In this document: one piece after another, positions 44,036-53,355 of the stretch
Numbering within the stretch: the first letter of the stretch is position 1
Layout of the letters: each line of letters starts with the position of its first letter
Source of the DNA: Anderseniella sp963700735
Lineage (GTDB): Bacteria; Pseudomonadota; Alphaproteobacteria; Rhizobiales; Aestuariivirgaceae
Assembly (NCBI GenBank): GCA_963700735.1
Contig: CAVOYR010000005.1
Coordinates: 558,001 to 622,000 of the forward strand
Length of the DNA stretch: 64,000 nt
Direction: 5' to 3'
Position numbers and translations under genes: made by a program
The notes under the pieces: model-generated
Database searches by the model: none
Told to the model about the DNA's origin: nothing
What the model saw: only the letters and a program-made list of their open reading frames with translations

Positions 44036-44857
44036 TCAGCTTCCGGGACTGACGGCCAGCTTGGCCGTGAAAACCGTGTCGTCCGTATCCTTCGCCGTGA
44101 CGTTCATATGCGCTGCGCCATTGACGACGTAGTCGAACGAGATCGACGGATTTTCTGCCAGTGAAATGCCGGCCTCGATGGAAGCCAGCGGCTGCACGCC
44201 CTGCACCACGTCGATCTTGTCGATGTAGCGCGGCAGGATGTACTGCAGCGTGATCTGGTCCATCTGCAAGCCAGTCAGATTGGGGTGCGAAATGTCGAGC
44301 CTTGCCCGCTGCGTCTGTGCGTGGCTTGCAAGCCCCGCCACGCTGACCGGCGCAGGCAACGGCGACAGCTGCATTTTGCCAAGCGACGCGGTTGCCTCGT
44401 CCATGGCGGTTACCGGCGGCGATGCGCATGCACCCAGGCCGATGGTCTTGACGTAGGCCTCGCTCATGAACAGGCGGCCGTCTTCAGCCTCCACCACGGC
44501 GCGCACGGGCGACGGCCCGTTGAAGCGCATGCTGGCCGACACGAAGATATCAGTGCGTTTCTGTGCCGGCTTCAGCGACAGGGACACCGGCATCGGATTC
44601 TCGTCGATGATGAGCGTGACAGCCTTGACCGTTGCGCCGCCGGGCAGATGGACCTGAACCGACACCGGCACCTGCCGGTCATCCTGCGCTCGGTAGGGAA
44701 CGTCCAGCTTTACCGCATTGGCGTCGGCGGTTATCAGCCGGTTGCCGTAGACACTGGGCTTCAATTCGGCCCATGTCATCTCACCGGACGTGGCAGGCAC
44801 GAAAGCGGCCACCAGAAAAGCTGTGGCGGCAAGGCCGCGCAATAACTGATACTGCAT
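44036..44857 (-). CDS. Second SoxYZ-like carrier of the quinoprotein cluster
   Basis: 273 residues from ATG 44857 (GAGG upstream); signal peptide ends near TSGEMTW. SoxY-like first half ending with the Cys-containing IGLGACASPP, SoxZ-like second half (LDISHPNLTGLQMDQITLQ, LPRYIDKIDVVQGVQPL, VNGAAHMNVTAKDTD). Clearly paralogous to the gene at 26501 but only moderately similar. Two such carriers in one cluster suggest separate thiol-bound cargoes or partners. Convergent with pqqE. Confidence 0.8.
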   Translation of the reverse strand: MQYQLLRGLAATAFLVAAFVPATSGEMTWAELKPSVYGNRLITADANAVKLDVPYRAQDDRQVPVSVQVHLPGGATVKAVTLIIDENPMPVSLSLKPAQKRTDIFVSASMRFNGPSPVRAVVEAEDGRLFMSEAYVKTIGLGACASPPVTAMDEATASLGKMQLSPLPAPVSVAGLASHAQTQRARLDISHPNLTGLQMDQITLQYILPRYIDKIDVVQGVQPLASIEAGISLAENPSISFDYVVNGAAHMNVTAKDTDDTVFTAKLAVSPGS

Positions 44858-45025
44858 GATCAAGGCGTTCCTCATTGACGGCACGGGATTGCTTGTGCTG
44901 CAACTGCCACTGTTCCACAGCGGTCATTGTGTCCGTTGTGCGGAACATATCAGCGAATCTGCCAGCACGTCAACGAGCGCTATGTATGGTATCGACGTGG
45001 ACCAGACCGGAGACTTGTTAGACCC

Positions 45026-45763
45026 ATGCTGCTTGTCGAAATGACCTGGCCCGAAGTGGCCGAACGCCTCTCGACCGACACCTCGATCATCATGCCCATA
45101 GGCTCGGTCGAACAACACGGACCGATGGGGCTGATCGGCACCGACGCGATGTGCGCGCAGGCGGTCGCAGCCCGCGCCGGAGAGCTGGGTGGCCTGCTGG
45201 TCGGGCCAACGCTGTCCCTGGGCATGGCGCAGTCGCACCTGGCCTTTCCGGGCACCATATCGCTGAAGCCCAGCACGTTGATCGCCATGGTCAAGGACGT
45301 GGTGTCGTCACTGGCCAATGCGGGCTTCACCCACATCCTGTTCCTGAACGGGCACGGCGGCAACATAGCCACCCTGTCCACCGCGTTCTCCGAGATCAAC
45401 GCCGAGCGATCAGCCCAGGCCAACCCGCCCGCGCTGTCCGTGTCGATGCGGAGCTGGTTTGACCTGCCCGGCATTCGCGACCTGCTGCGCAAGATGTACC
45501 CCTCGGGGCACGGCTCGCACGCCACGCCATCCGAAGTGGCAATGACACAGGCCCTCTACCCCCATGCCATCAAGCAGGTCACGCTGGACCCCCGCATCCC
45601 GCCTGAAGGCGGGTTCAGCGATGCTCATGACTTCCGCCGCCGCTATCCGGACGGGCGCATGGGTGCCAACTCCAGCCTGGCCAACCCGCAAGATGGCGAG
45701 CGGCTGCTCGCCGCCGCTGCGGCGGCGCTGGTGACGGAGTTCGGCCGGTTCAGAACCGGGTGA
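45026..45763 (+). CDS. Creatininase-family amidohydrolase next to the pqq operon
   Basis: 245 residues from ATG 45026. Family motifs: IIMPIGSVEQHGPMGLIGTD near residue 24, THILFLNGHGGNIATL near 108, YPSGHGSHATPSEVAMTQ near 157 and GANSSLANPQDGERL near the end, with His/Glu/Asp metal ligands visible. Members act on creatinine or small amides; MftE of this family cleaves the precursor peptide in mycofactocin synthesis. Since no pqqF or pqqG peptidase gene is in the window, a role in PqqA processing is possible but unproven. Confidence 0.82.
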   Translation: MLLVEMTWPEVAERLSTDTSIIMPIGSVEQHGPMGLIGTDAMCAQAVAARAGELGGLLVGPTLSLGMAQSHLAFPGTISLKPSTLIAMVKDVVSSLANAGFTHILFLNGHGGNIATLSTAFSEINAERSAQANPPALSVSMRSWFDLPGIRDLLRKMYPSGHGSHATPSEVAMTQALYPHAIKQVTLDPRIPPEGGFSDAHDFRRRYPDGRMGANSSLANPQDGERLLAAAAAALVTEFGRFRTG

Positions 45764-45769
45764 AGGTTT

Positions 45770-46273
45770 TCATTCCTTCGGCGCCAGCAGCCCTTGTGGC
45801 GCATCGATAAAGCGCACCACCGATTGCCGGACCGGCACCTCGGTTGCGCCCGGCACCTTGATGGTCTTTGCGGCCGGGTCGATCTCGACCACCTGGGCAA
45901 TGTTGCGCCGCAGCTTGCGCCCCGATTGCAATGCCACTTCGTGCAGCTTGGTCGAGTACGGAAACTCGTAGGCACGCGGCACTGCCTTGCTGGTGGCTCC
46001 TTCATCCATGTCGCGCGCCCACAGGTAGATGTTGTCCGGCTCCGACACCTCGACCGCCAGCAGGTACAGCCGGGAGGGCAGTTGCTCGGTGTTGAGCGGC
46101 CAGCCCTGCAGGCCGGGCAGCGACTTGTAGGTGACCACCATGAACAGGCATACCAGAGCGGTCACACCCGCCTTGATGACCGGGTGCCAGCGCGAATAAA
46201 GATGCAGGCTCGCCAGTACCAGCGCGATCAAGATGTAGGCCCCGATCAGGCCACTGATCCCCAGTTCAAACAT
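45770..46273 (-). CDS. Membrane protein of unknown function, last gene of the ExbB/ExbD-like operon
   Basis: 167 residues. Two membrane spans (about 4-25 and 33-51), then a soluble domain (YLLAVEVSEPDNIYLWARD, FPYSTKLHEVALQSGRKLRR, IKVPGATEVPVRQSVVRFID). Cys42 lies inside span two. The sequence is not recognised. It follows the ExbD-like gene by 21 bp in the same direction, so it belongs to that operon. Its soluble part is predicted periplasmic or cytoplasmic depending on topology, which I cannot fix. Confidence 0.68.
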   Translation of the reverse strand: MFELGISGLIGAYILIALVLASLHLYSRWHPVIKAGVTALVCLFMVVTYKSLPGLQGWPLNTEQLPSRLYLLAVEVSEPDNIYLWARDMDEGATSKAVPRAYEFPYSTKLHEVALQSGRKLRRNIAQVVEIDPAAKTIKVPGATEVPVRQSVVRFIDAPQGLLAPKE

Positions 46274-46294
46274 GATCGTCCCTTCTATGGCGGT

Positions 46295-46918
46295 TCATTG
46301 CTGCACCAGCTTCTTTTCGAGCCGGTGTATCCGCCCGACTGCGCCGTCCCGCAGGATGGTGAAGCGTAGTGCGGTGTATTCCTCGCCCTTGCGGCGCAGT
46401 TCGACGGTCTCGTTGAAGACGACCGTATAGACCGGATTGACCTTGGCCACCCGCACCGACACCGGCACCGGCGGCGGAGCCGGGTTCTCGCTGTCGTAGT
46501 AGTGGATGTTCACCGTGTACTCGCCCGGCACCTGCCCGCGAATGGTCGCCACTTCCTGGTTGAGCGGATTCTCCACCGCCTGGCCATCCACCTGGATCGT
46601 GTCGTTCAGCATGCCACGGTCATCGCGGTCGAGATGGACCAGCCCGGCTGCGCGGTTGCGGAACCATGTCAGGTTGGACTGCGGATCTTCCACCCAGGTG
46701 TCGATGTCTTCCTTGCTGCCGTCAGGCCAGGTGACGATGATGAGGTACTGTGCATCCAGCACGATCTTGCCGGTATCTTTGGCAGGGCTGATGAAAATCA
46801 CGGCAATGAAGAACAGGAACACGAAGCCGATCAGCGTGTTGAACAGCAGGTCGGTGAATGCGTCGGCGGGCTGGCGCCCGGTGCCGTTCCTGCCCGATGC
46901 GCCAAGCTGGATCGTCAT
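46295..46918 (-). CDS. ExbD/MotB-like subunit with a DUF2135-like extracytoplasmic domain
   Basis: 207 residues. One membrane span at about 24-43 (LLFNTLIGFVFLFFIAVIFI) with Asp23 at its start, the position of the proton-carrying Asp in ExbD/MotB proteins. The periplasmic part (55-180) contains DIDTWVEDPQSNLTWFRN, LVHLDRDDRG and PGEYTVNIHYYDS, resembling DUF2135 (YfaP-like) beta-sandwich domains rather than the usual ExbD or OmpA-like tail. Overlaps the ExbB-like stop by ATGA (46918/46915). No TonB gene is in the window. Confidence 0.7.
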   Translation of the reverse strand: MTIQLGASGRNGTGRQPADAFTDLLFNTLIGFVFLFFIAVIFISPAKDTGKIVLDAQYLIIVTWPDGSKEDIDTWVEDPQSNLTWFRNRAAGLVHLDRDDRGMLNDTIQVDGQAVENPLNQEVATIRGQVPGEYTVNIHYYDSENPAPPPVPVSVRVAKVNPVYTVVFNETVELRRKGEEYTALRFTILRDGAVGRIHRLEKKLVQQ

Positions 46919-47634
46919 GGCGCACGTGTCCTGTCGCGGATGCGAACCAGCAACGCAACCAGTTCCTCGGTACCGCGACCGAGCACCATGTATTGCGCGC
47001 CCAGCGCCATGCCGGTCACCAGGCCCGCCAGCGTGGTGTAAAGGGCAGTGCCCATGCCGCCACTCATCGAGATCAGCAGCGTCTGGATGTTCTCCGGTGT
47101 CGGGGCTGGGCCGGATGACAGCGAACCCAGGATCATGATGAAGCCGATGATGGTTCCCACCAACCCGAGCCGGATCAGGATGTCGACGAGGTACCAGCCG
47201 ATATCAACGGACGAGCGCAACCGGTCAGCATAGATTTCCAGCGTCAGCGGTTGCTCGCCATGGGCGGCAGGGTCTGCCCGGCGGGCGATGTGCAGATCGG
47301 CCACGTAGCCGCGCACGAACTCAGTCGGCGTCGAGAAATCCATCGGACGGTCATCGAGTGGCGAACCCGGCACTGCATTGGCATGGAGTGCCGGAGACTG
47401 CAGCCAGTCATCGGCTGCCATGATCTGGCGGGTGACGCGCACGACGTGCCAGGCGGCATGCGCGGTCGAGGCGAGAAACAGGCCGGCAATGAGGATGCAC
47501 AGCCGGCTGGCATCAGCCTCGATCACCTGCTGGAAGTAGCCGTGATCCTGCGCGACGTAGGCAGCCACCAGCACAAGCCCGGCGAGCAACACCCAGGCCT
47601 GCAAGAAAATGAAACCTCGCGCCCTGCCCCGCAT
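46915..47634 (-). CDS. MotA/TolQ/ExbB-type proton channel protein
   Basis: 239 residues with four likely spans (8-28, 42-64, 147-175, 193-220). The last two hold the family core: LIRLGLVGTIIGFIMILGS and GGMGTALYTTLAGLVTGMAL. In ExbB/MotA these spans surround the Asp-bearing helix of ExbD/MotB and convert proton flow into motion. The gene starts three bases after the Sel1-repeat gene and overlaps the ExbD-like gene. Four spans are more MotA-like than ExbB-like. Confidence 0.8.
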   Translation of the reverse strand: MRGRARGFIFLQAWVLLAGLVLVAAYVAQDHGYFQQVIEADASRLCILIAGLFLASTAHAAWHVVRVTRQIMAADDWLQSPALHANAVPGSPLDDRPMDFSTPTEFVRGYVADLHIARRADPAAHGEQPLTLEIYADRLRSSVDIGWYLVDILIRLGLVGTIIGFIMILGSLSSGPAPTPENIQTLLISMSGGMGTALYTTLAGLVTGMALGAQYMVLGRGTEELVALLVRIRDRTRAP

Positions 47635-47637
47635 CGC

Positions 47638-48171
47638 CTATTCGAAGCCTTCCGGGCGCAGCGAGTCGAGCGTGAAAAACTGCTCCTTGGCCACCTGCAT
47701 CTGCGACGGGGTCAACGTCAGGCTGCCGGACATCCACGACATGTAGATCTCGGCAATCTCCTTGCCGTTGGAGCGGGCGTGCCGCAGCCAGGCAAACGAG
47801 CGGATCAGGTCCGGCTGCACGCCGCGGCCATAGCGGTACATCAGAGACAGGTTGATCTGTGCGTCCGCCCAGTTGTTCAGGGCGGCCCGCATGTACCAGG
47901 TGAGCGCCTTGTCCATGTCAACGTCAGCGCCAAGGCCCAGCATGTAGAGGTTGCCGAGCTGGTTCTGCGACCACGGATCGCCCGCCTCGGCCATGGGTTG
48001 CAACTTGGCCAGTGCTGCCGCGTAGCGGCCGGACTGGATGTCCTGCGCAGGCGTGGAATTGGCAAGGCGAATCTGCCACGCCAGCAGTGCAACAGCTACG
48101 GCGAGTGCCACGGCAATGCCCACCCAGATGGCCTTCCCGGAGCCTTTACGGTGTGCCTGTCCGGTGTTCAA
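47638..48171 (-). CDS. Membrane-anchored Sel1-repeat protein, first gene of the proton-channel operon
   Basis: 177 residues. N-terminal anchor (14-32), then two or three Sel1-like repeats (about 45-145): GRYAAALAKLQPMAEAGDPW, QNQLGNLYMLGLGADVDMDK, AQINLSLMYRYGRG and SFAWLRHA. Sel1 repeats mediate protein contacts. Its orientation (short cytoplasmic N-terminus) places the repeats in the periplasm. Lies three bases from the ExbB-like gene and divergent from the formaldehyde dehydrogenase gene. Confidence 0.75.
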   Translation of the reverse strand: MNTGQAHRKGSGKAIWVGIAVALAVAVALLAWQIRLANSTPAQDIQSGRYAAALAKLQPMAEAGDPWSQNQLGNLYMLGLGADVDMDKALTWYMRAALNNWADAQINLSLMYRYGRGVQPDLIRSFAWLRHARSNGKEIAEIYMSWMSGSLTLTPSQMQVAKEQFFTLDSLRPEGFE

Positions 48172-48232
48172 TTGCGCGTTCCTCGCATGGGTCTGGTGTC
48201 AAAGTATGCGCCAGATGTAAGTCGGGCGGCAA

Positions 48233-48247
48233 TGTGGAATTTCCACA
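48233..48247. promoter_or_regulatory. Perfect inverted repeat in the 304-bp divergent promoter region
   Basis: TGTGGAATTTCCACA: arms TGTGGAA and TTCCACA with a single central base. It sits 62 bp upstream of the Sel1-repeat gene and about 230 bp upstream of the formaldehyde dehydrogenase gene. A TTGACA at 48398 might serve the latter. Nothing else of note is seen in the 48172-48475 gap. A dimeric regulator site is likely; which regulator is unknown. Confidence 0.45.
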
Positions 48248-48475
48248 AAACGGTAATTGTGTCCGGCTCCTCACACCGTACGCAAACTGTTTCGCCTGCC
48301 AGAAAAGCAAACTCTTGCAATCCGGTCACTTTGGCGCAAAGCTGGTACTGACCAATTTCCCGGCACCCGCTGATCCACGGCGTCCTGCGGCGCAAAAGTT
48401 GACATGCATGGGCGAAGGGCAAGTCTTGGCCACCGAATTTGAACACAACATATCCTGGGCAGGGAGCAAACGGCC

Positions 48476-49585
<1,110 letters not shown>

Positions 49586-49616
49586 CCACCGCCCGGCAGC
49601 ACCGGCCACATCAACA

Positions 49617-49646
49617 ACGGGGCGCAGCAATGCGCTCCGTTTTTTG
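49617..49646 (+). terminator. Intrinsic terminator after the formaldehyde dehydrogenase gene
   Basis: ACGGGGCGCA (49617-49626), loop GCAA, TGCGCTCCGT (49631-49640), followed by TTTTTG. The stem is 10 bp with one G-T pair, and GCAA is a stable GNRA tetraloop. It ends the frmA transcript before the IclR gene. Confidence 0.85.
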
Positions 49647-49828
49647 TTGTCAGCGCACTGGCCTCAGGGCCGATGGCACAGGATTTGCTGGTTATCGTGC
49701 AGCCGGATTGACGGCATATGGCTTGCACTTGCCGCAAATCAGGTGGAACCATGTGAAACAGTGCCTGCACAAAGCATATTTGACGCGCATGGCTGTTTTG
49801 GGCTACCTGCCTTGGCGAGGGCGACAAA

Positions 49829-50662
49829 ATGAACGGGACTACACCGATGCATGAACGACTGATCCAGCTGCTTGAGGCGATTTCGTCAGCAAGCTCGCCT
49901 GTCAGCGTGCAGGATCTCATCAGCATGACGGGGTTTCCGCGCACCAGCATCTACCGCAATATTTCGGCATTGCTCGAGACCGGCCTCGTCGAGGAAGCCG
50001 ACCCGGGCAACCGCTACGTGCTGGGCATGCGGTTCGTGAAGATCGCGCTGACCGGCAAGTCCGATTCGCATGTCATAAACGCCGTCACCCCGATGATGCA
50101 GAAGACCGTGCGCAGCCTGGTCGAGACGGCCTTCCTTGCGCGTTACCGCGGCGGGCGGGTGCAACTTATCCACATCGTCACGCCGAACGATCCGGCTGTT
50201 TCATACATCTATCCCGGCCTCGGCCAGCGCCCTGTGCATGCATGTGCATCGGGCAAGATCATCGCCGCCTTCGTTGATCCGACATTGAGCGAGCCGATGC
50301 ATGAGCCCAACCCGATCCGCTATACCGAACGGACCATCGTGGCGCGCGACGCCATCGAGAAGGAACTCAACCGGGTCCGGCGCGATGGTTATGCCATCTG
50401 CGACAGCGAAATGGAAACCGGCGTCACCAGCATTGCGGTGCCGATCATGATCGACAAGCTTGGCTCGATCTTTGCGCTCGGCATCATTGGCCCGGAAAGC
50501 CGAACCCGCAATGTGATCCAGGACCGCATCCTGCCGGTCTTGCGCCGTGAGGCTGTTCGCGCGGCGGCTGCCATTCAGCATTGCTCGATGATCGAGGCCG
50601 AAACCACCAATGCCGAAGTGCTGACCGCAGCCCGGAAAAGCTCACAACCCGTCTCTGGCTGA
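49829..50662 (+). CDS. IclR-family transcriptional regulator
   Basis: 277 residues (ATG 49829; ATG 49847 in frame is also possible). N-terminal winged helix-turn-helix (about 10-70; SVQDLISMTGFPRTSIYRNI) and a C-terminal GAF-like effector domain (GLGQRPVHACASGKIIAAF, GYAICDSEMETGVTSIAVPI). It lies after the frmA terminator and has its own start. A role in control of formaldehyde/methanol genes or of the envelope genes is possible; ligand unknown. Confidence 0.85.
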   Translation: MNGTTPMHERLIQLLEAISSASSPVSVQDLISMTGFPRTSIYRNISALLETGLVEEADPGNRYVLGMRFVKIALTGKSDSHVINAVTPMMQKTVRSLVETAFLARYRGGRVQLIHIVTPNDPAVSYIYPGLGQRPVHACASGKIIAAFVDPTLSEPMHEPNPIRYTERTIVARDAIEKELNRVRRDGYAICDSEMETGVTSIAVPIMIDKLGSIFALGIIGPESRTRNVIQDRILPVLRREAVRAAAAIQHCSMIEAETTNAEVLTAARKSSQPVSG

Positions 50663-50742
50663 TTTCGAACGGCACCAGGCCGATAGCGGGCGAGGGAGTA
50701 AACGCCCCTGTGTACCAGGCCTGATGCCGCTCTCGCCGTTCG

Positions 50743-51177
50743 TCAGCTGCCTTTCGGCCACTGGAATTCAGGACGCAGCCCTTCATAGACCGGCTTGCCG
50801 TCGGACGGCTTGGGAACGCCGGTCGAGGGGTCGTAGAAGGCGTGGTAGGTTGAATCCACGTCCGGCTTCATGCCCATCAGGTTCGGCACGATGACGCGGA
50901 TGCGGCTCTGCTTGTCATCCAGCATGATTGGCGTGCCGCAATCGGCACATACGCACAGCTCGAGCGGGCCACCGGGATTGTTGGCGTTGAACGGCATGCG
51001 CTTCAGGTTGGATTCGTTGTCAACGTCCAGGTCGTCATGCTTGAAAAACACGACGTGCGTGGTGGGCTGGCCGGTCACGCTCTTGCAAACCGAACAGTGA
51101 CAGGTGTGGTTGTCGATCGGTTCTGCATCCGAGTGGGTATGAACGTGATCGCAGCCGCCTTTGTATTTATGTGCCAT
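50743..51177 (-). CDS. GFA-family (glutathione-dependent formaldehyde-activating-like) zinc protein
   Basis: 144 residues from ATG 51177 (GGAGGA upstream). Zinc-binding CENP-V/GFA fold with Cys pairs in NHTCHCSVCKSVTG and LELCVCADCGTPI. Gfa was named for promoting formaldehyde-glutathione adduct formation, although that activity is disputed. Proximity to the formaldehyde dehydrogenase gene supports a role in C1 metabolism. The C-terminus (PSDGKPVYEGLRPEF) has DPSTG-type segments. Confidence 0.82.
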   Translation of the reverse strand: MAHKYKGGCDHVHTHSDAEPIDNHTCHCSVCKSVTGQPTTHVVFFKHDDLDVDNESNLKRMPFNANNPGGPLELCVCADCGTPIMLDDKQSRIRVIVPNLMGMKPDVDSTYHAFYDPSTGVPKPSDGKPVYEGLRPEFQWPKGS

Positions 51178-51413
51178 ATTTTCCTCCGTGCCCTGCTTGA
51201 ACTCACTGGCTGGCGGCATCTGGGCTTGTGCCGAGCGTCGCCACTCTAGCGGCAATGATGAGGCATGGCGAGCAAGTTGTTACACTTTGACCGGTTTGCG
51301 GGATTGCAGTGCAGCAAAACCGTCAAACCACCCGCCCAATGCGGACGATGTGACCATAATTGCCCGCCCACTGACCAATTACTGCCCGGCACGAATGTTG
51401 CTTGGGCTGACCC

Positions 51414-52049
51414 ATGAACCAGATGAAACCCCTGTCTCGAGCGCCTCACACGCCCGGCATTGCCGTTGCGGTGGTAGGCAACCGCGTGCTGAGCCAGCGG
51501 GCTGCCCGGCGCAGCGAACTTTCGCTCGTGCATGCCAGGCTGATGCAGGCAATCGACGGCATCGGGGATTTCAACGAGGACTTTCGCGCCTTTGAGAAGA
51601 GCAGGCTTTCCCTGTCGTATCTGGTCGACCTGCATTCGCTCGATCCGGACTACGTGCGGGTGTGCCTGAGTGGTGACCAGATCGCAGGGTTCCTCATTGC
51701 CGGGCCTGAACATGGCAACCTGTGGCTCTACTGGGCGACGGTGTTTCCGGAGATGCGCGAACCGAAGATGGCCATGGTGTACATGCGCCAGTTCGTCGAG
51801 TTCTGGGACAACGGCCGGTTCCACAAGATCTCGCACTACACCCTGCCATCCAACCGCGTGGCAATCGCCACCGCGACACGGTTCGGCTTCGTGCATCGCA
51901 GCACGCTGGAAAACCACGTGCTGGGCCAGGGCTTCATGCTGTTCGAGAGACCGTTGACCAAGGTCGTGCCGGGTTATGACACCGGTTCAACGCCGCGGTT
52001 TGCAGTGCGGCTCATGAACCGGCTGCGCTGCCTGTGCGGCTTGGTCTGA
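51414..52049 (+). CDS. GNAT-like acyltransferase of unknown substrate
   Basis: 211 residues. The middle (residues 65-150) has a GNAT-like pattern: VRVCLSGDQIAGFLIAGPEHG, LYWATVFPEMRE and PSNRVAIATATRFGFVHRS. The catalytic loop is not clear, so the assignment is tentative. Its 3' end overlaps the flippase gene (52012-53355) on the opposite strand by 38 bp. It may belong to an envelope modification group with the next two genes. Confidence 0.55.
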   Translation: MNQMKPLSRAPHTPGIAVAVVGNRVLSQRAARRSELSLVHARLMQAIDGIGDFNEDFRAFEKSRLSLSYLVDLHSLDPDYVRVCLSGDQIAGFLIAGPEHGNLWLYWATVFPEMREPKMAMVYMRQFVEFWDNGRFHKISHYTLPSNRVAIATATRFGFVHRSTLENHVLGQGFMLFERPLTKVVPGYDTGSTPRFAVRLMNRLRCLCGLV

Positions 52050-53355
52050 CCACGCCTGCTGCCCGGAACCGTGCCAGCAGCGAAACGTCCAGCCCGGTTG
52101 TCACCCGTGCCTTGTGCCACTTCAGCAGGGACCATACCAGTGTCGCCGCAAGGGCTGACCACCCTGCTCCGGCGATACCCCAAAGCGGCACCAGCACCAT
52201 GTTCCCGGCAACCAGCACCAGCATGCCGGCGGCGATTGCCGGCACCGTGGCCCACGGCCTGTCATGTAACGACAGCACAAGGTCAGCCGGGCCAAAGAAG
52301 GCCCGCACCACGAGGATCCCCGACAGGATGACCAGCAGCCACCGGCCTTGCGCGAAGTCCTGCCCGACAACGGACAGGACCATCGGTCCGGCGGCCAGTG
52401 CCACCAGCATCAACACCAGCGACATGCCAAAGGCCGCAAGGTTGGCATCGTTCATGCGGTGGAGAAACACAGCCCGGTCGCGGGTTGCATCGGCCTCCAT
52501 CATGTCTGGCAGCAACAGCCCGTAGACAATGGTGATGGCGAAGGACAGCAGCGCAAACACCCGCGCACTGACGCCAAACACCGCCAGGTCGTGCTTGTCC
52601 AGCAGCATCGACAGAAGCAGCAGGTCGATGTCGAAGAAGAACTCGGTCGAGATGGCAATGATCACCCACGGCACGGCAAAGCGCCGCCAGCGGGCAGGTT
52701 CGTGCGTGGACGGGCCTTGCGTTGCGCCCACCCGCCTGATTGCGGCGGCGGTCATGGCAAGGCACAGGGCAGCCGCCAGCGCATAGCCTGCGGCCATCAC
52801 CCAGAGCATGACTTCGAGGGGTGCCGAACTGGTGGCCATGAGGGCAGCGGCAAAACCTGCCAGCACAACCAGGGGCCTCGCAATGCCATCTGCCATCAGC
52901 CCGGCAACCTGGTGGCGCAAGCCTACCAGCAGCGCGGCGTTGGTCATGACGCTGGCCAGCGAGATTGCGAAGATGAGGCCGGGAACCAGCACGGCGGCCG
53001 CACCGGCGTCGATCCACGTGATCCAATGCAGCACGATCCAGCCGGCCACACCCATCAACGCTGCAGACAGGCCGATGTGCAAATGGGCCCGCTTGACGAA
53101 CCGGACCAGGTCAGCCTTGCGGCCCGTGGCGCGGTACTCGACCGCGAAATATGAACCGATGGTCTGGAAGCCAAGCGGCATCACCATGCCGGCTATATTG
53201 ACTGCCGAGATCAACAGCAGGTAGTCGGCCAGCATCGCGCTGCCCCAGGCGCGCGCGATGGCGGCCTGTACAAGAAAAATCACGCCCGCCCCCGCGAGTC
53301 GCGCGCCGAACATCAGCCCCGACCTCGACAGAATTTGGAAGTGCCTGCGCATCAA
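52012..53355 (-). CDS. Wzx/MATE-like polysaccharide flippase
   Basis: 447 residues with 12 or more predicted spans of the polysaccharide-biosynthesis/MOP superfamily. The start FGARLAGAGVIFLVQAAIAR and AMLADYLLLISAVNIAGM resemble lipid-linked oligosaccharide flippases. It flips undecaprenyl-linked sugars across the inner membrane, by family knowledge. Overlaps the FemAB-like gene by ATGA (53355/53352). No glycosyltransferase genes are in the window, so the sugar is unknown. Confidence 0.78.
   Translation of the reverse strand: MMRRHFQILSRSGLMFGARLAGAGVIFLVQAAIARAWGSAMLADYLLLISAVNIAGMVMPLGFQTIGSYFAVEYRATGRKADLVRFVKRAHLHIGLSAALMGVAGWIVLHWITWIDAGAAAVLVPGLIFAISLASVMTNAALLVGLRHQVAGLMADGIARPLVVLAGFAAALMATSSAPLEVMLWVMAAGYALAAALCLAMTAAAIRRVGATQGPSTHEPARWRRFAVPWVIIAISTEFFFDIDLLLLSMLLDKHDLAVFGVSARVFALLSFAITIVYGLLLPDMMEADATRDRAVFLHRMNDANLAAFGMSLVLMLVALAAGPMVLSVVGQDFAQGRWLLVILSGILVVRAFFGPADLVLSLHDRPWATVPAIAAGMLVLVAGNMVLVPLWGIAGAGWSALAATLVWSLLKWHKARVTTGLDVSLLARFRAAGVVRPSRTGSAAGS

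Noticed and set aside
45770..48171. Zorya-type anti-phage system (ZorA/ZorB-like pair)
   Set aside because: The MotA-like protein is only 239 residues, lacks the long cytoplasmic tail of ZorA, and no helicase or nuclease gene of ZorC/D/E type is nearby.
47251..48351. 366-codon plus-strand frame opposite the ExbB-like and Sel1 genes
   Set aside because: It is antisense to two well-supported genes, its product is His/Arg-rich without domains, and it has no ribosome site.
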